DNA of 64,000 nt, taken from contig MU270080.1 of assembly GCA_021432635.1 (NCBI GenBank), positions 186,001 through 250,000 of the forward strand, read 5' to 3'. How positions within the stretch are numbered: the stretch's first letter is position 1; each line of letters begins with the position of its first letter. The stretch comes from Thozetella sp. PMI_491. Taxonomy: Eukaryota > Ascomycota > Sordariomycetes > Chaetosphaeriales > Chaetosphaeriaceae. The position numbers were made by a program, and so were the translations under genes. This document shows positions 11,533 to 22,206 of this stretch, piece after piece. Below the pieces are notes generated by a model that saw nothing but the letters and a program-made list of their open reading frames with translations, was not told the DNA's origin and did not search any database.

Positions 11533-12323
11533 GAATGGAATTGAAAGGTATGCTAGGAAATCTTCACTGTTAACTTATGGAAACTACACAGCTCATAAGG
11601 TCTGGTCTATACACGGGTTAGGCGGCTTACATCTTCCTTACCCTCCTTCTTCAGAGCCTTGCCAACCTATTTTAGTAAGTAAACATCTCCGTACAGCTGG
11701 AACACAATCTGACATGAAGTGGTGTGGTTTGTGACGCTTATATGAAGCACCGGGTTTCTGCTCTTGCAGGGCATCGATTGGCCCATTCAAATTAGGGTGT
11801 GATGTCCTCAATCTGCCATTGGTGGCGTTCTGCGCAAAACCGAACGTATTCTTTGACCCCTGAATCCCTCTGTGGGCGCAGACCCTTGTCTGCATTAGCC
11901 ACGTTTTGGCCTCTCCTTCCCCTGCATGCATACTTTCGGCCCGCGCGAGTATCCTCCAGATTTCAGCCACTTTTGGCGATCAGGGAGGCGTAGATCATCA
12001 GCTGCAGGGAAGCATCATCCTCCTACTTCTGCCTAGGAATGGATGCAATCCCTTTTCGGGCCCGAAAGGAGTATCACGCAAAAAATATGGAGGAAAAATA
12101 TACACGGGAGACTTTATAACACGAAACTTTACCGTCAGCCTGCCTTGTAGTTCTTTAATGATTCTGCCTTCCATCCGTCTCGCCGACTCCCCCGGCCAGG
12201 CTGGCAGGCTCTCTGGTTCTCTTATATCGCGTTACAAGGCGATGAAGCGCGCCCCACAGACGGTGTTTTGGTGACGCTAGTTTGTTTTCTTCTTCCACTT
12301 CCCTTTGAAAGGGCTTCACCGTA
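11533..12323. promoter_or_regulatory. Divergent intergenic region, HET gene / S41 peptidase gene
   Basis: About 790 bases lie between outward-pointing start codons. Open frames inside it resemble no protein. A TTTATAA-like stretch near 12113 is about 210 bases upstream of the S41 start and is only a weak TATA candidate. Confidence 0.35.
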
Positions 12324-15300
12324 ATGAGTCTAGCATGGTTTCTTTTTCCTGTAGCTACGCTCCTGCTGGCAGGAGTATTGGCCCAATCTGATGCTCCGGT
12401 ACCGATTGCAACAACTGCTGCGGCCCCTCCTCAGTCGACTGCTTGTGGGACCATTGTTAATGACCCCGACGGCAACTTTCTGTTCAACGCAAGCCTAGTC
12501 TATGAGTGTCTTACATCAGTTCCTTTCAACCCTGCCGTTGCGTCGCGATTTCTACAGTACTACAACGAGACTCTTCAATTCCAGAGCACGCTGTTATACC
12601 TCAAGAATGCGCCAACATCGTACCAGCAGCCCGCCGTCGACCTCTTGAGCGGGATCGAGTGGCTGCAGAACGCAGTCAACAATGGCTCATTTGCAAACCA
12701 GTATGAATTCGAGGCAGCGCTGCAGGCGCTCATCCTTGCCGCGCACGACGGTCATCTCTCGCTAAATGCAGGCGTTTTGTCGGCCTTCCGGTTTGCAAGC
12801 CCGCGTGACATCATATCTCTATCGATCGATGGTGTCGAGCCACCGAAGGTGTATCTCGCAGGTGAGGCATCAAGCCGTTTTGCTTAAGCTGTGTCTGCTC
12901 GTGCTAACGGCGACACCACTGCGCTCAAACAGAGGATGTCTTCTTTAGTGACTCGTTTAGGCTGTACCAGCCATCTGCCATCAAGACAATCAACGGACAG
13001 GACGCCACCGAGTTCCTCTCGGAGTTTGCTGCCCGCAATGCCATTGGTACCATAGAGCCCCACGCAGATTGGAACCAGCTCATGTTTAGCCCGGCCCAGG
13101 ACGTACAAGGCTTCTTGAGTATCTTTTCCGGTGCCGCCACCTTTTATCCAGGCGACGAGATCGTCTTTGGCTTCGAAAATGAGACGACACTGACAGACCG
13201 GTGGCTGGGCGTGTATTTGCCTCAGGGGCCAACAGGCCCACTAGAAACCGGCGGCGACTTTTACAACTTTTTTGTACTCGGACTTCTACCGGCGTCCTTT
13301 ATCGCCGAATTGACAACAGGGGGGGGGACCGACCCAGGTGTCGCAGACTTTTCTCCTACCGAAACCTCGACCACAGATTCTGCCGCCTCAGTGCCATCGG
13401 CTCCTGATGCTCCAACACCGACCACACTCCTCGGTTGGGGGTTTGTCCCAGGATATCCGACTGAGCCGGCCGTCGCACAACCAAAACTCGGCTCTTCGGG
13501 CTGGGTGACGGGTTACTTCTTCCCAGAGAGCAGCCTCGCCGTGTTGAGTATTCCGAGTTTTGATGCCTTCGACGACTCATACCTCACATTTCAGACCGCC
13601 GTTGCCGACTTCCTCACTAAGAGCAAGGATCTAGGGCTCACCAAGGTAGTTATCGATCTACAGCAGAACGCTGGCGGCGCGGTCCCGCTCGCCCTTGACA
13701 CGTTTCGCCGCTTCTTCCCTACCGTCGAACCGCACACGGATTCGCGCATACGAATTCACCCAATGGCAGATGTTTTGGGGCAAACGATGACCGCGTTCTT
13801 CAGCGAACTAGACCCCATATCAGACTCTGGCGATATATTTGACCTAGCCAGTGATGAGTGGGTAGCGACCGAGGGAATCAGTGAGCTGGGGGCTCGTGCC
13901 TGGTCTCAGTTCGCGGGTCCGCTTGTCGAGAACGGGGACAACTTTTCGATTTCGGTACGCTAGACTAGAATACTCTCTTTTGCAATATGTTTCGATATCG
14001 AGCTAACTTGTTGTACCTCGTTCAGAAACAATACAACCTCACCGACAAAGCCTTTGCCGCCTCGGCCGCCCAGAACGTCAACTTTTCAATTTTCGTTCCT
14101 GCAGAGGGGGACACACCTCCGTTCGCGCCGGAAAATATCGTCTTGGTACGCATCTCACCCTCTACCCCCGAATGTTGTGGTCGTACTTGAAGCTCACACT
14201 TGGTAGCTCACTGATGGTATTTGTGGATCATCATGTGCGCTATTCTTAGGGATGATGCACCACGATGCTGGAGTCCGTGTCGGTCTGTCTCTTCCATATT
14301 TCTGGCTCCAATCTTTGTGGAGCTAATATGCCCACCACAGTGGCTGCGGGCGGTCGTCCCACGTCTGGACCCATGCAAGGCGCTTCAGGAACGCGTGGCT
14401 CCGTCTACTATAGCATGGAAAACCTTGACGCTCACATCAACTTTACGCAGACCGCTCTTGAGAGTGGCCTGGTCGCGATCAGCGAGGCCGGTGCCGCTGA
14501 CGCCGCCCGGCTGCCGAATCGTACAGCTGTGCAATCTGTCTTTGTCGTAAGCGGCAGCGTGAATCTGCGTGACCAGCTTTCCCCCTCCTCCCAGACGCCA
14601 CTTCAGTTCGCTTACGACGCCGCCGACTGCCGTATCTGGTACACCCCGCAGACCGTCTCCAACTACACTGCACTATGGCAATATGCGGCTGACGCTATCT
14701 GGAACAACGACTCGGGCAGCCTCTGCGTGGCTAACTCAACCGGCTTCGCGGGTCTCTTGTTCGGTAATACCACAGCAGACAACCTATCTCCTCAGACACA
14801 GCCCCCTATCACCTCACCAGAGTCTTTCAACCTGGCAGACCATGTCACGATTACAGGTAATGGCTCTACGGCTCCAGACACTGATGCTCTCGCGGAGCCA
14901 CTCAACGGCTGCATCCCACTTGGCAACTTGGGGTTCGGGCTGCCATTATGCGCGTCCGACGCCGACTGCAGGTTCAACTCCGTTTGCGTCCAGGCAAAAC
15001 AATGCACCAACTTTCCGCCGAGACTTCTCTGCGTACCCCGCTGCGCGTTCCCATCACTCTGCGCTGGCAGTTGCTCCCTACTTCAAGTGACACCCGCAGA
15101 CCAGACTGCCGTTGGCAGCCCCTTCTCCGTTGGGAGCTCTGTTTCAACTCTCAATGGAGCTTGCCTGCCATTAGAGAGCGCATGCGACTCTAGAGGAAAT
15201 CCCACCGGGCTGGCTGGTCTGAACGGGGTGGTGGAAGGAGCGGTCTGCGGGTTCCGGGCGTCATCGCTCCTATCCAGACAGCGGGCACCTGCTGCAGCAA

Positions 15301-15437
15301 CAGTGCCGACACTTCCTGCTTCACGGCCGCTAAAGAGGGAGGCATCTTCTGCTAGAAAGGAAGTTGAAAGAAACACGGCGTCTACTTTACAGCGGAAGGG
15401 AAGGAGAGCGAGTAGGAGGTCGGAAAGGGTTCAGTAG
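12324..15437 (+). CDS. Secreted S41-family peptidase (UstP-like), probable 3' frame break
   Basis: Exons 12324-12861, 12933-13954, 14026-14145, 14207-14282 and 14341-15437 join in phase through GT-AG introns of 58-71 nt to 950 residues. A signal peptide (about residues 1-20, ending VLA-QS) leads a fungal S41 peptidase. AAHDGHLS is a typical early motif, and LTDGICGSSCALF carries the expected nucleophile Ser. Many NxS/T sites and a Cys-rich C-terminal region (GCIPLG...CASDADC...CVPRC) suggest an extracellular or wall-attached enzyme. After about 15240 the frame turns into basic low-complexity sequence, whereas a different frame reads TAGTCCSNSADTSCF and stops at 15353-15355, fitting the Cys-rich pattern. 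A single-base indel or sequence error is likely. The same family occurs in the ustiloxin cluster (UstP) but also widely outside RiPP clusters. Confidence 0.8.
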
Positions 15438-16582
15438 GCAGTAGTATAATGGTCGTCAGCTCCTCAAACCCCTCTAATGACCTGGTTTACTTGACACGTG
15501 AAGATCCCTGCTAATTTTGCGGTTCCAGCCTTGCAAGCATGCGTGCTGCGAGATTGCTTAGGTCAGGGCAGCTACGAATTGCCGCATCTAGGACTTGTTG
15601 TGTTGCACAGCAGCTGGAGAGTGGTATCTTGGGGCGGGAGGTGGTATCCCCGCGGCATATGCCGGCCGGCTCCCGGGTGCCACGGCGGTAATATCCGCCG
15701 TAAGCAGCGACGGGGCTGGCTCGCTTGCCACAGATTACTGCCGATGACGGCTCTCTTCTGCACCGTATGTCAGAATGTGGTAACTCGAAAGCAAAATATA
15801 CCAGAAAGTATCGCCCTTAATGATGTCCTCCCAACTTTGTCAAACGTTATATATTAATTATTATGCAGAATTGGAAAGGTTCAGCTAGCCACATCTTGAA
15901 GATCATCTCCGGGGCTCTAGCTAGACCGCCTCATGTGGAGACAAAACATAGGTGCCTAGTTAATACTTCTATCAAGTAAACATGCAATTCAGAGAATATC
16001 GCCCTTGCTCCACGCATACCGCTTATTCGATACAGCATAGAGATTATTTAGTCTGTAATCATATAATAGGTCAGCTAACCACAAATTAACCGCATTATTT
16101 GCAGGAGATACTTGCTTTGTGGGGAATGCTTCATTTCGTACCCCGTATAATAGTGCTATGATTCGAGGCGGGAGAGGTATTCAGCTGGCACAGAGCTAGG
16201 ATATGACTCAGAGAATATCACCTCTATCTGTGTACTGCAGATCCGGTGGAAGATGTGTATGAATCAGTTCACAAGCGGAGTATCTCAGCCAGCCACAGCC
16301 GGATGGATACTTGGATCTTAGAGTCTTGGTATCACTCGACTTACGGATCATCACTCTGCTGGTAATACAGAGAACTATCGTAACGGACGAAAAATGTCTT
16401 CGTCACGTCGGAGGTTGTCCGGGCCAAGAGTGAGTCGCGGCCAAGGAGTATAAAGTGACGGAAGCTCCCCAGAGAATTAGCATCAACATCCTCTAAGACA
16501 CAGCCGCTACACAGATTCACAACACGAATTCACCAATAGTTCCTTCTCTCTACCTTCCAAATTTCACCTCTTTCTACCCAAC
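15438..16582. promoter_or_regulatory. Intergenic region upstream of the small secreted protein, with a degenerate repeat
   Basis: No gene is seen in this 1.1 kb; the open frame near 15.5-15.86 kb has no recognisable content. Three copies of CAGARARTATCRCC start at about 15802, 15990 and 16209. Each is followed 78-81 bases later by a TCAGCYRRCCAC-like block. Confidence 0.45.
16449..16455 (+). promoter_or_regulatory. TATA box of the small secreted protein gene
   Basis: TATAAAG lies 134 bases before the ATG at 16583. It is followed by a CT/CA-rich leader typical of strongly expressed fungal genes. Confidence 0.5.
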
Positions 16583-16912
16583 ATGAAAGCTTCAATGATC
16601 TTCTTCCCCGCCCTTGCTGGGCTTGGAATGGCAAACGTTTTGTCCCGAGAGGCGATGCAAGTTGCTGATAAGGCTGCTGCTGCTCATGCCCTGATCGACC
16701 GAGCTGCTGCTTCCGCCGCCGTTGGTGCTGTTGAATGTTGCAACACGACTCCGTGCTTCATTGGATGTCCGGTCAACGGTGTTTTCCGGGTACGTTCATA
16801 CTCATACTCTTCGACGGACATGTCATCTTATTTCTAGTATAATACTGATTCAGCTGATGAGATTAGCTTTGCTGCTAAATGGTTGCAGCACATGGATGGT
16901 GGATTTTTCTAA
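16583..16912 (+). CDS. Small secreted cysteine-containing protein
   Basis: Exon 1 (16583-16789) and exon 2 (16838-16912) give 93 residues. The first 18 or so residues (MKASMIFFPALAGLGMAN) are a likely signal peptide. An Ala-rich helical segment follows, then a compact ECCNTTPCFIGCPVNGV block with four cysteines. The 48-nt intron is GT-AG. A second acceptor at 16888, with a good branch site GCTAAAT, is in the same phase and would give a shorter 76-residue form ending HMDGGFF. I recognise no family. An effector-like or antimicrobial secreted peptide, or a processed precursor, are possibilities only. It has a TATA box and stands alone between the S41 and beta-lactamase-like genes. Confidence 0.6.
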
Positions 16913-17472
16913 GTCATGTTGCTTCGGTCGTTGTATGGAGTTCTCTAACATGAGTTTAAGCTCGGCCGACCGAAATGGGGTCCCTGTCTTTACCAGCTAG
17001 GTAACTTGTGTTTGAAAAAGGGGTGGGTTGAGAGTATCGATCACATCCGGTCATAGGATGATACTAGGACGTGTTAGTCCATGACCGGCTCAACTCTATA
17101 GATATAGTTAATCCCCTCATCTCAATACATTCTCACCCTTGTTACCAGTCTCGCTCCTGAGTCACTGGTGAATTGAGCAGTAATTATTTTTATTATGTCG
17201 ACGCTGACTCCCAACTCCTATTCGAACGAGCAATTCCTGTGCATCGAAAGGGTTACGTCTTGTATGACGAAAGCTGAAAATGTCACTATGGCTACCTACC
17301 TGAGTAATCATTGGACCGTCAGTCGAGTCCCAGCATCTAGCCTATAAATGAAACATGCTGACGTTCGAACTACAAGGTCTTTTGTAGGACCCCAGTAGCA
17401 GGTAGTGCATAATTAGGAATACATCTGTCAAAATTAACGCTATTGTATTGCACTAGCCGATCCAACGTAGAC
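16913..17472. other. Intergenic region with a short inverted repeat
   Basis: No gene seen. An 8-base perfect inverted repeat, CCGGTCAT at 17047-17054 and ATGACCGG at 17081-17088, could form a hairpin in the 3' region of the small secreted protein transcript. The neighbouring genes converge here. Confidence 0.4.
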
Positions 17473-19365
17473 TTACAATGGTCGGATCTTGCTCATCACA
17501 TCTGTTCTCAGAAAAGGAGCATCCAGACCAAGCACCTCGCCCGTCTTGGCGTCTTTCACAAACACAACACGGTCTACAGGTTCGCTGCCGTAGTAAATCC
17601 AGTCTCCAATAGTCCAAGTCAGACAATCCCTTGCAGCGATACCGTGGCCGGGGAGCTCTGACTCGGTCTCCAGGAACATATCGAACCATATGCGCCAGTC
17701 CTCAAGAACCACGTCCTGGCCATTCCACTTCCCGACATTATGTATATCTGCGGGGTAGAGCCTCCAGGTACCCGTGGTCTGCAATGATGGCAAGACCCGG
17801 CTCATGGTGGCTGTCCATATTACCTGCAGACCTTCGAGAATGTCAGATCCATTGCGGTGAAGGCCGGTTAGCTTCATGGACACGCCGTCCAGCTCGGTTG
17901 TAGCATTGATAGAGACAGATCCGGTGGCTGCCGTCGAGTCACCCACGAATGATCCCACATACAAGCTCGCGGCTTGTTCGTTGGCGGCAGCGTCGGCTGC
18001 CTGGATAATTGTATATAAGAGAGTGTCGTCCAAGCTGTAAACAGCAGTAGCGTCTCCAGCTGTGAGAATCACAAACCCGACCCCATATTCGTCCAGGACG
18101 GCGAATCTGGCGTGGTAGCCGTACGCGGCGCCATCTTTCGCGAATATAGTTACGGTATGCCCCCCTTCCCCGGAGGTTTCGTTGTAGTTCGGAAAGACAA
18201 GCCCGGGCAGCGGGCGGTAGATCTCCCATGGCGCCCCTACAAAACTATAGGGGGATCCCGCAAACGTACGGGGTTGCACCCATTCCCGGACTTTGGTCTC
18301 GGTTTCAAAGATGCTCTTGTCCAGAATCGCGTGCATAAAGGAGCTCAAATCGGCTAGCGTGGAGACGAGGCCACCGCCAGGTGCGTTGTCGGCATAGTTG
18401 CTGCCCCAGCTGTTGTCCACGGGGGGGATGACTGCCAAAGAGTCGTTCCCCGGAGACGGAAACGTGTCAGGCATGTTGTAAGGGGTACCGAGGACTTCCT
18501 GCACAAGAGTTGCGTAGTCTTTTCCGGTGTGCGCTTCGAGCGCGTATACATAGAGTGTAAAGGCGATGTTAGAGTACACCGGCCGTTCCATGGGCGGTGC
18601 AATGGGATAGACTTCGAGCATGCCCTGTAGAAATTCTTGTTCTCTAGTTAGCTCTTTCAAGAGAGATGGAGTAGAGAAGACTCACGCTCTTTGGTACAGC
18701 CTCCATTGAGTCCAATAACCCCACAGTCTGCGTAGGCACTGTCATCGAGATGCGGAAGCCCCAGGGCCTCGAAGACCTCCTTGATATAGTAGTACTCGGA
18801 AAAGCCGTCTGCTAGTGATCAGTCCCGAGGCTGTGCTACGGAGGAGCAGGGAGGCCTTACAGTTGGGCGGCATCCCGGCTAGCTGTGATGCTAAAGCCCG
18901 CAGAGTCACGTTGCTCCACGATACCTTGGAGGTCGAGTCGGCCAACGAGGGGAGGTATTTAGTGATAGAGTCATCCACGTTTACACCACTCTTGAGTAGG
19001 ATGGCGTCTGAGATGACTTTGGAGATGGAGCCGATGAGGTATTGCGAACGAGCGTCCACGTGTGTCGTGCCGTTGACATTGCCAGAGCCGAGGTGGTGGA
19101 ACTCCCAGAGGGGAGTGTTTGGGCTGTCCTGGTCGAGCGAGATGATTCCGATAGACATGGAAGTATTATTCACATCCCAGCCTCCCTTGAGGTCACCATT
19201 GATGACAGCCTGGAGCGTTTCGGTAAGATTGCTTAGCGCATCCTGGAACGGCTTGGAGCATTTGAGGTTTCGCGGGCGAGGGACGATGCTGCCTTGGGGA
19301 TGGCATTCGAGGGCGACCGCTGCGGCTACGAACGCCGAGGTGGCAAGCCAGGTAGTTGGGAGCAT
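17473..19365 (-). CDS. Secreted beta-lactamase-like serine hydrolase
   Basis: Exons 19365-18861, 18808-18686 and 18635-17473 join in phase to 596 residues. A signal peptide (residues 1-19) precedes a penicillin-binding-protein/class C beta-lactamase-like domain (PF00144). The catalytic SxxK is Ser113-Lys116 (GSISK), and YSN at 230-232 is the second motif. GEGGHTVT resembles the third (HxG/KTG) position. A C-terminal lipocalin-like region of about 150 residues follows, as in the ARB_00930-type fungal proteins. These are generally serine esterase or peptidase relatives; true beta-lactamase activity should not be assumed. Several NxT/S sites support secretion. Convergent with the small secreted protein gene. 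Confidence 0.88.
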
Positions 19366-20351
19366 ATCGACGGGTGTAGTCTCTCGTTGGGTAGGTCGTT
19401 GTATTGTGGGTTGGCTGGTGATGTCCTACAGAATGCCCCCTCCCCATATCTTCCGGTGCTGCCAGAGGCGCCTTTTATATACCCATCATTCCGTCATTGA
19501 GTCGAGGGTGAGAGTGGCGGCGCCGCATCATGGCCATGGTCCTACCACGCGACGGTGACGTGTGCCATGGGTGCCATCCATTTTGACCATGCTGTGTCCG
19601 TTGCGAGGCAGAGCTGGAAACGCCTTGAGTGACCAGGGACCAAAGCCGTGGGATGACCCGATGCAGGTCGCAAACGAGGAATGCGAGACGGCCCGGCTAG
19701 CCAAGTCGCTAGCCAGGGAAGTGAGGGTTGGGTGGACGAATGGGCAGCGGGGGAGTAGTGCCGGGTGGGGCCGTGGCTTTGTACCTGCTGACGACTGCGG
19801 CGGCCGATTCGACCGATCTCTCGAGATCCGAGTGGGGCCGATCTGCAAGGCGAGGAGATGGGTGTGGTATAGTCTTTCTGGGAGAGCGACAAAGACACTC
19901 TGAAGATTGTCCAAGACTCAGCCTGGCCTGTCTCAGGCGACGGCCAAAAGACATATACACCCCAGAGGAGATGGCTGTCTGGACTAAACAGCGAGGTAGT
20001 CTACCAACGCGACACACGACGTGGTCACTGGAGGACAAGTCCTGACTTTACAATTCTGGTCTTGGAGCCGGAGACTCTAATTTGTTACCAGGGCCCAGGA
20101 GCACATGTGCGAGGCCCGGCTAGAGTATCCTACAAGGCGAGATTACAAGGCGTTTTTGCAGGGCCATGGTCGGCCGAACCTGCAATGACATGCCGGCCTT
20201 CGCAACTCGAAAGCACACTGCCAGGCTGCCATTCCTCTGCCCTATACCCAAGACAGAGAGAATTGAATCCGACTAATCCTCGGCATCTATAGCTCCCTTG
20301 TACTTCCAGACTCCATATATCTTCTTCCTTATACCCGTAGCAGCGTGTAGG
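19366..20351. promoter_or_regulatory. Promoter region of the beta-lactamase-like gene
   Basis: Nearly 1 kb without a supported gene; the overlapping open frames at 19.5-20.0 kb on both strands are GC-rich shadows. On the minus strand TATATAAAAG (19482-19473) lies about 110 bases upstream of the ATG at 19365 and is a good TATA box. Confidence 0.5.
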
Positions 20352-21713
20352 TTATTTCATCGACCCGAGAGCCGCCGTCACAACCAGCGGATACAGGTTG
20401 CCCACGAAAGCGTAGAGCTCTAGATTGACGACCGTAATAGTTATGATAGCCCACAGCTGGACTAGAAACAGGAACTTGCCGTACAACTTGGCCACGCGGA
20501 AGTACGCCTCGCGATCGAATGACTTGAACGCGCCCAGCGGCCCCAGGTTGACGACGAAGTAGCGCCACCATGAGATGTCTTTGGACTTCCAGCAGGCGTC
20601 GCGGCCGCCGAAGGTACGGTCGAAGGGCACCACTGCTTGGTCTGCCTCGGGCAGCAGCGATGCCTCGACCCGACCAAGCGCGATGGTTGCGGGGATGACG
20701 GCAAGCATACCTGAAACAACCCAGAAGATATTGGCGGCCAAGAGGAACAAGGCGCTCATCAGCAGTGGGGACGTGTGTCTGAAGCCGCCGGCCTCGACCA
20801 CCTTGTCCAATCCCCACGTTATGGCCATCGTGCCCCCGAAGAAGAGCCTGTAGGCTAGTGCATAGCGAATGCTCGGCAGGATGAGATGCAGAGACCAAAC
20901 ACCAGCGAAGTAGCCTCGCAGGATGGTCGTGAGCTTAAAAGCGAAGCCGGGGAGAATGGAAGCCCCCGGAAGGAGGGCGAGGCCGAAGCGGTCGGGCATA
21001 CGAGTTGCTGCGGGGTATCTTCCGTCGGGCCGGGGCGCGCGGATGGTGGCGTGCGTCCAGGCGCAGTGGATTGGGATGGCGGCCAAGAAGCTCACCAGAG
21101 TATCCACGAAGGCGTTCAGGTAGCGGGGACTGATGGGCTGGGCGAGCTCGAACGGGACGCCAACCAGGATGACGATCATAATCACGCCAAGAAATGCCCT
21201 GAAGCCCCGGAAGAGAGATTTGAAGCCGCCAACTGAGCGCAGATGGCGTATCGCGGTCAAGAAGCTCTTAGTGACAGGCCGCGTCTGGGGGACGATGGAC
21301 CCTTGCGCTGGCGACTTTTGCGCGGTCGTCTGTTTGCGTAAAGATTTTGACTCCTCAGGATCCTCATCTACCGAGACACGGCCCGCTTCCTTAGGCTTGC
21401 CCACGAGTACCTCCTCGTCGTCCTCGTCGTCTAGGAGTCCATCAAGCTCCAACATGGCGTACCCATCGTCGCTCGTGTCCTCAGCCAATGCCAAGTTCCC
21501 TATCACGATCCGAAGGGCATATTCCATCAAGATACCGATAACGAGGAAAAAGATCAGGGTAAGCAAGATGGTGATGGTGGCACCCGGGGAGCGGAGGCGC
21601 TTCATAGCCTCGTCGAGCTGCTGACGGAGTTCGCTTGGGGTCGCGCTAGCGGGGGCGGCTCGGATGGCATTGATGCCACGCCGGGCTAGATGGCCGAGGA
21701 CGAGGTCGTGCAT
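20352..21713 (-). CDS. Multi-pass membrane protein, fungal, function unknown
   Basis: A single open frame of 453 residues from ATG 21713. One hydrophobic segment near residues 46-70 is followed by an acidic loop (DGLLDDEDDEEVLVG and onward). At least six further strongly hydrophobic segments run from about residue 170 to the end, e.g. FLGVIMIVILVGVPF, LLMSALFLLAANIFWVVSG and FLVQLWAIITITVV. Their arrangement and the conserved-looking DRFGLALLPGAS and KDISWWRYFVVNLGPL match a lineage-specific fungal integral membrane family that I cannot name securely. No signal peptide and no intron. It may act in an endomembrane, but nothing in the sequence fixes a function. Confidence 0.75.
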   Translation of the reverse strand: MHDLVLGHLARRGINAIRAAPASATPSELRQQLDEAMKRLRSPGATITILLTLIFFLVIGILMEYALRIVIGNLALAEDTSDDGYAMLELDGLLDDEDDEEVLVGKPKEAGRVSVDEDPEESKSLRKQTTAQKSPAQGSIVPQTRPVTKSFLTAIRHLRSVGGFKSLFRGFRAFLGVIMIVILVGVPFELAQPISPRYLNAFVDTLVSFLAAIPIHCAWTHATIRAPRPDGRYPAATRMPDRFGLALLPGASILPGFAFKLTTILRGYFAGVWSLHLILPSIRYALAYRLFFGGTMAITWGLDKVVEAGGFRHTSPLLMSALFLLAANIFWVVSGMLAVIPATIALGRVEASLLPEADQAVVPFDRTFGGRDACWKSKDISWWRYFVVNLGPLGAFKSFDREAYFRVAKLYGKFLFLVQLWAIITITVVNLELYAFVGNLYPLVVTAALGSMK

Positions 21714-22206
21714 GTCGAAAGGGCTTGCTCTCCAGCAAATATCGATTCAAAACCCAGCAAAAAAGATTCTCGTCCGCGTGAAACGACGAACGGTATAGCG
21801 CCGGTGCAGCTGGAAGGGAAGCAGGAATCGGCTGAGGAATAGGGATTGAGGGGAACGTGCTCTACTTGTAAGTGGCCAGGAGTCTAGGCGCAATATGCTA
21901 CGCCGTTTGCCCTAGGATCCATCCTGGCTCCTCCAATCATTGCGAGCCAACTTGGCCAGGGAATGTTGCACGAACCGCAGTGGGTGGTGTTTGGCGATCC
22001 TGCGCCGCTTAGGCAACCACCACCAACGAGGGGCTGAGCTACGCCAAGCCGTTTAAGCCCCGGCAGGACCCAGCACAACACGGCCATAACTAGTTATTGC
22101 AGATGCACCACTGCAGGGAGCAATATGGGAGCGCGCTCGGCAAAAATCATGAGAGAAGGCTTGTATAACGCGCGTGTAACGCTGATTGCTATTGCTGTTG
22201 ATGATG
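21714..22206. other. Intergenic region between the membrane protein and cyclase genes
   Basis: About 490 bases holding the membrane protein promoter and the cyclase 3' region. No further signal was recognised. Confidence 0.3.

Noticed and set aside
15498-15857. 119-codon plus-strand open frame
   Set aside because: Odd composition (runs of Arg/Trp/Gly), no start context, no recognised domain; treated as intergenic.
12324-19365. A complete ustiloxin-type RiPP cluster
   Set aside because: Only the S41 peptidase fits; no repeated core peptide with Kex2 sites, no UstYa-type or tyrosinase gene in the window. Kept only as a weak hypothesis.
19528-20045. Several overlapping open frames on both strands upstream of the beta-lactamase-like gene
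   Set aside because: GC-rich, mutually overlapping and without domains; the region has a TATA box for the minus-strand gene.
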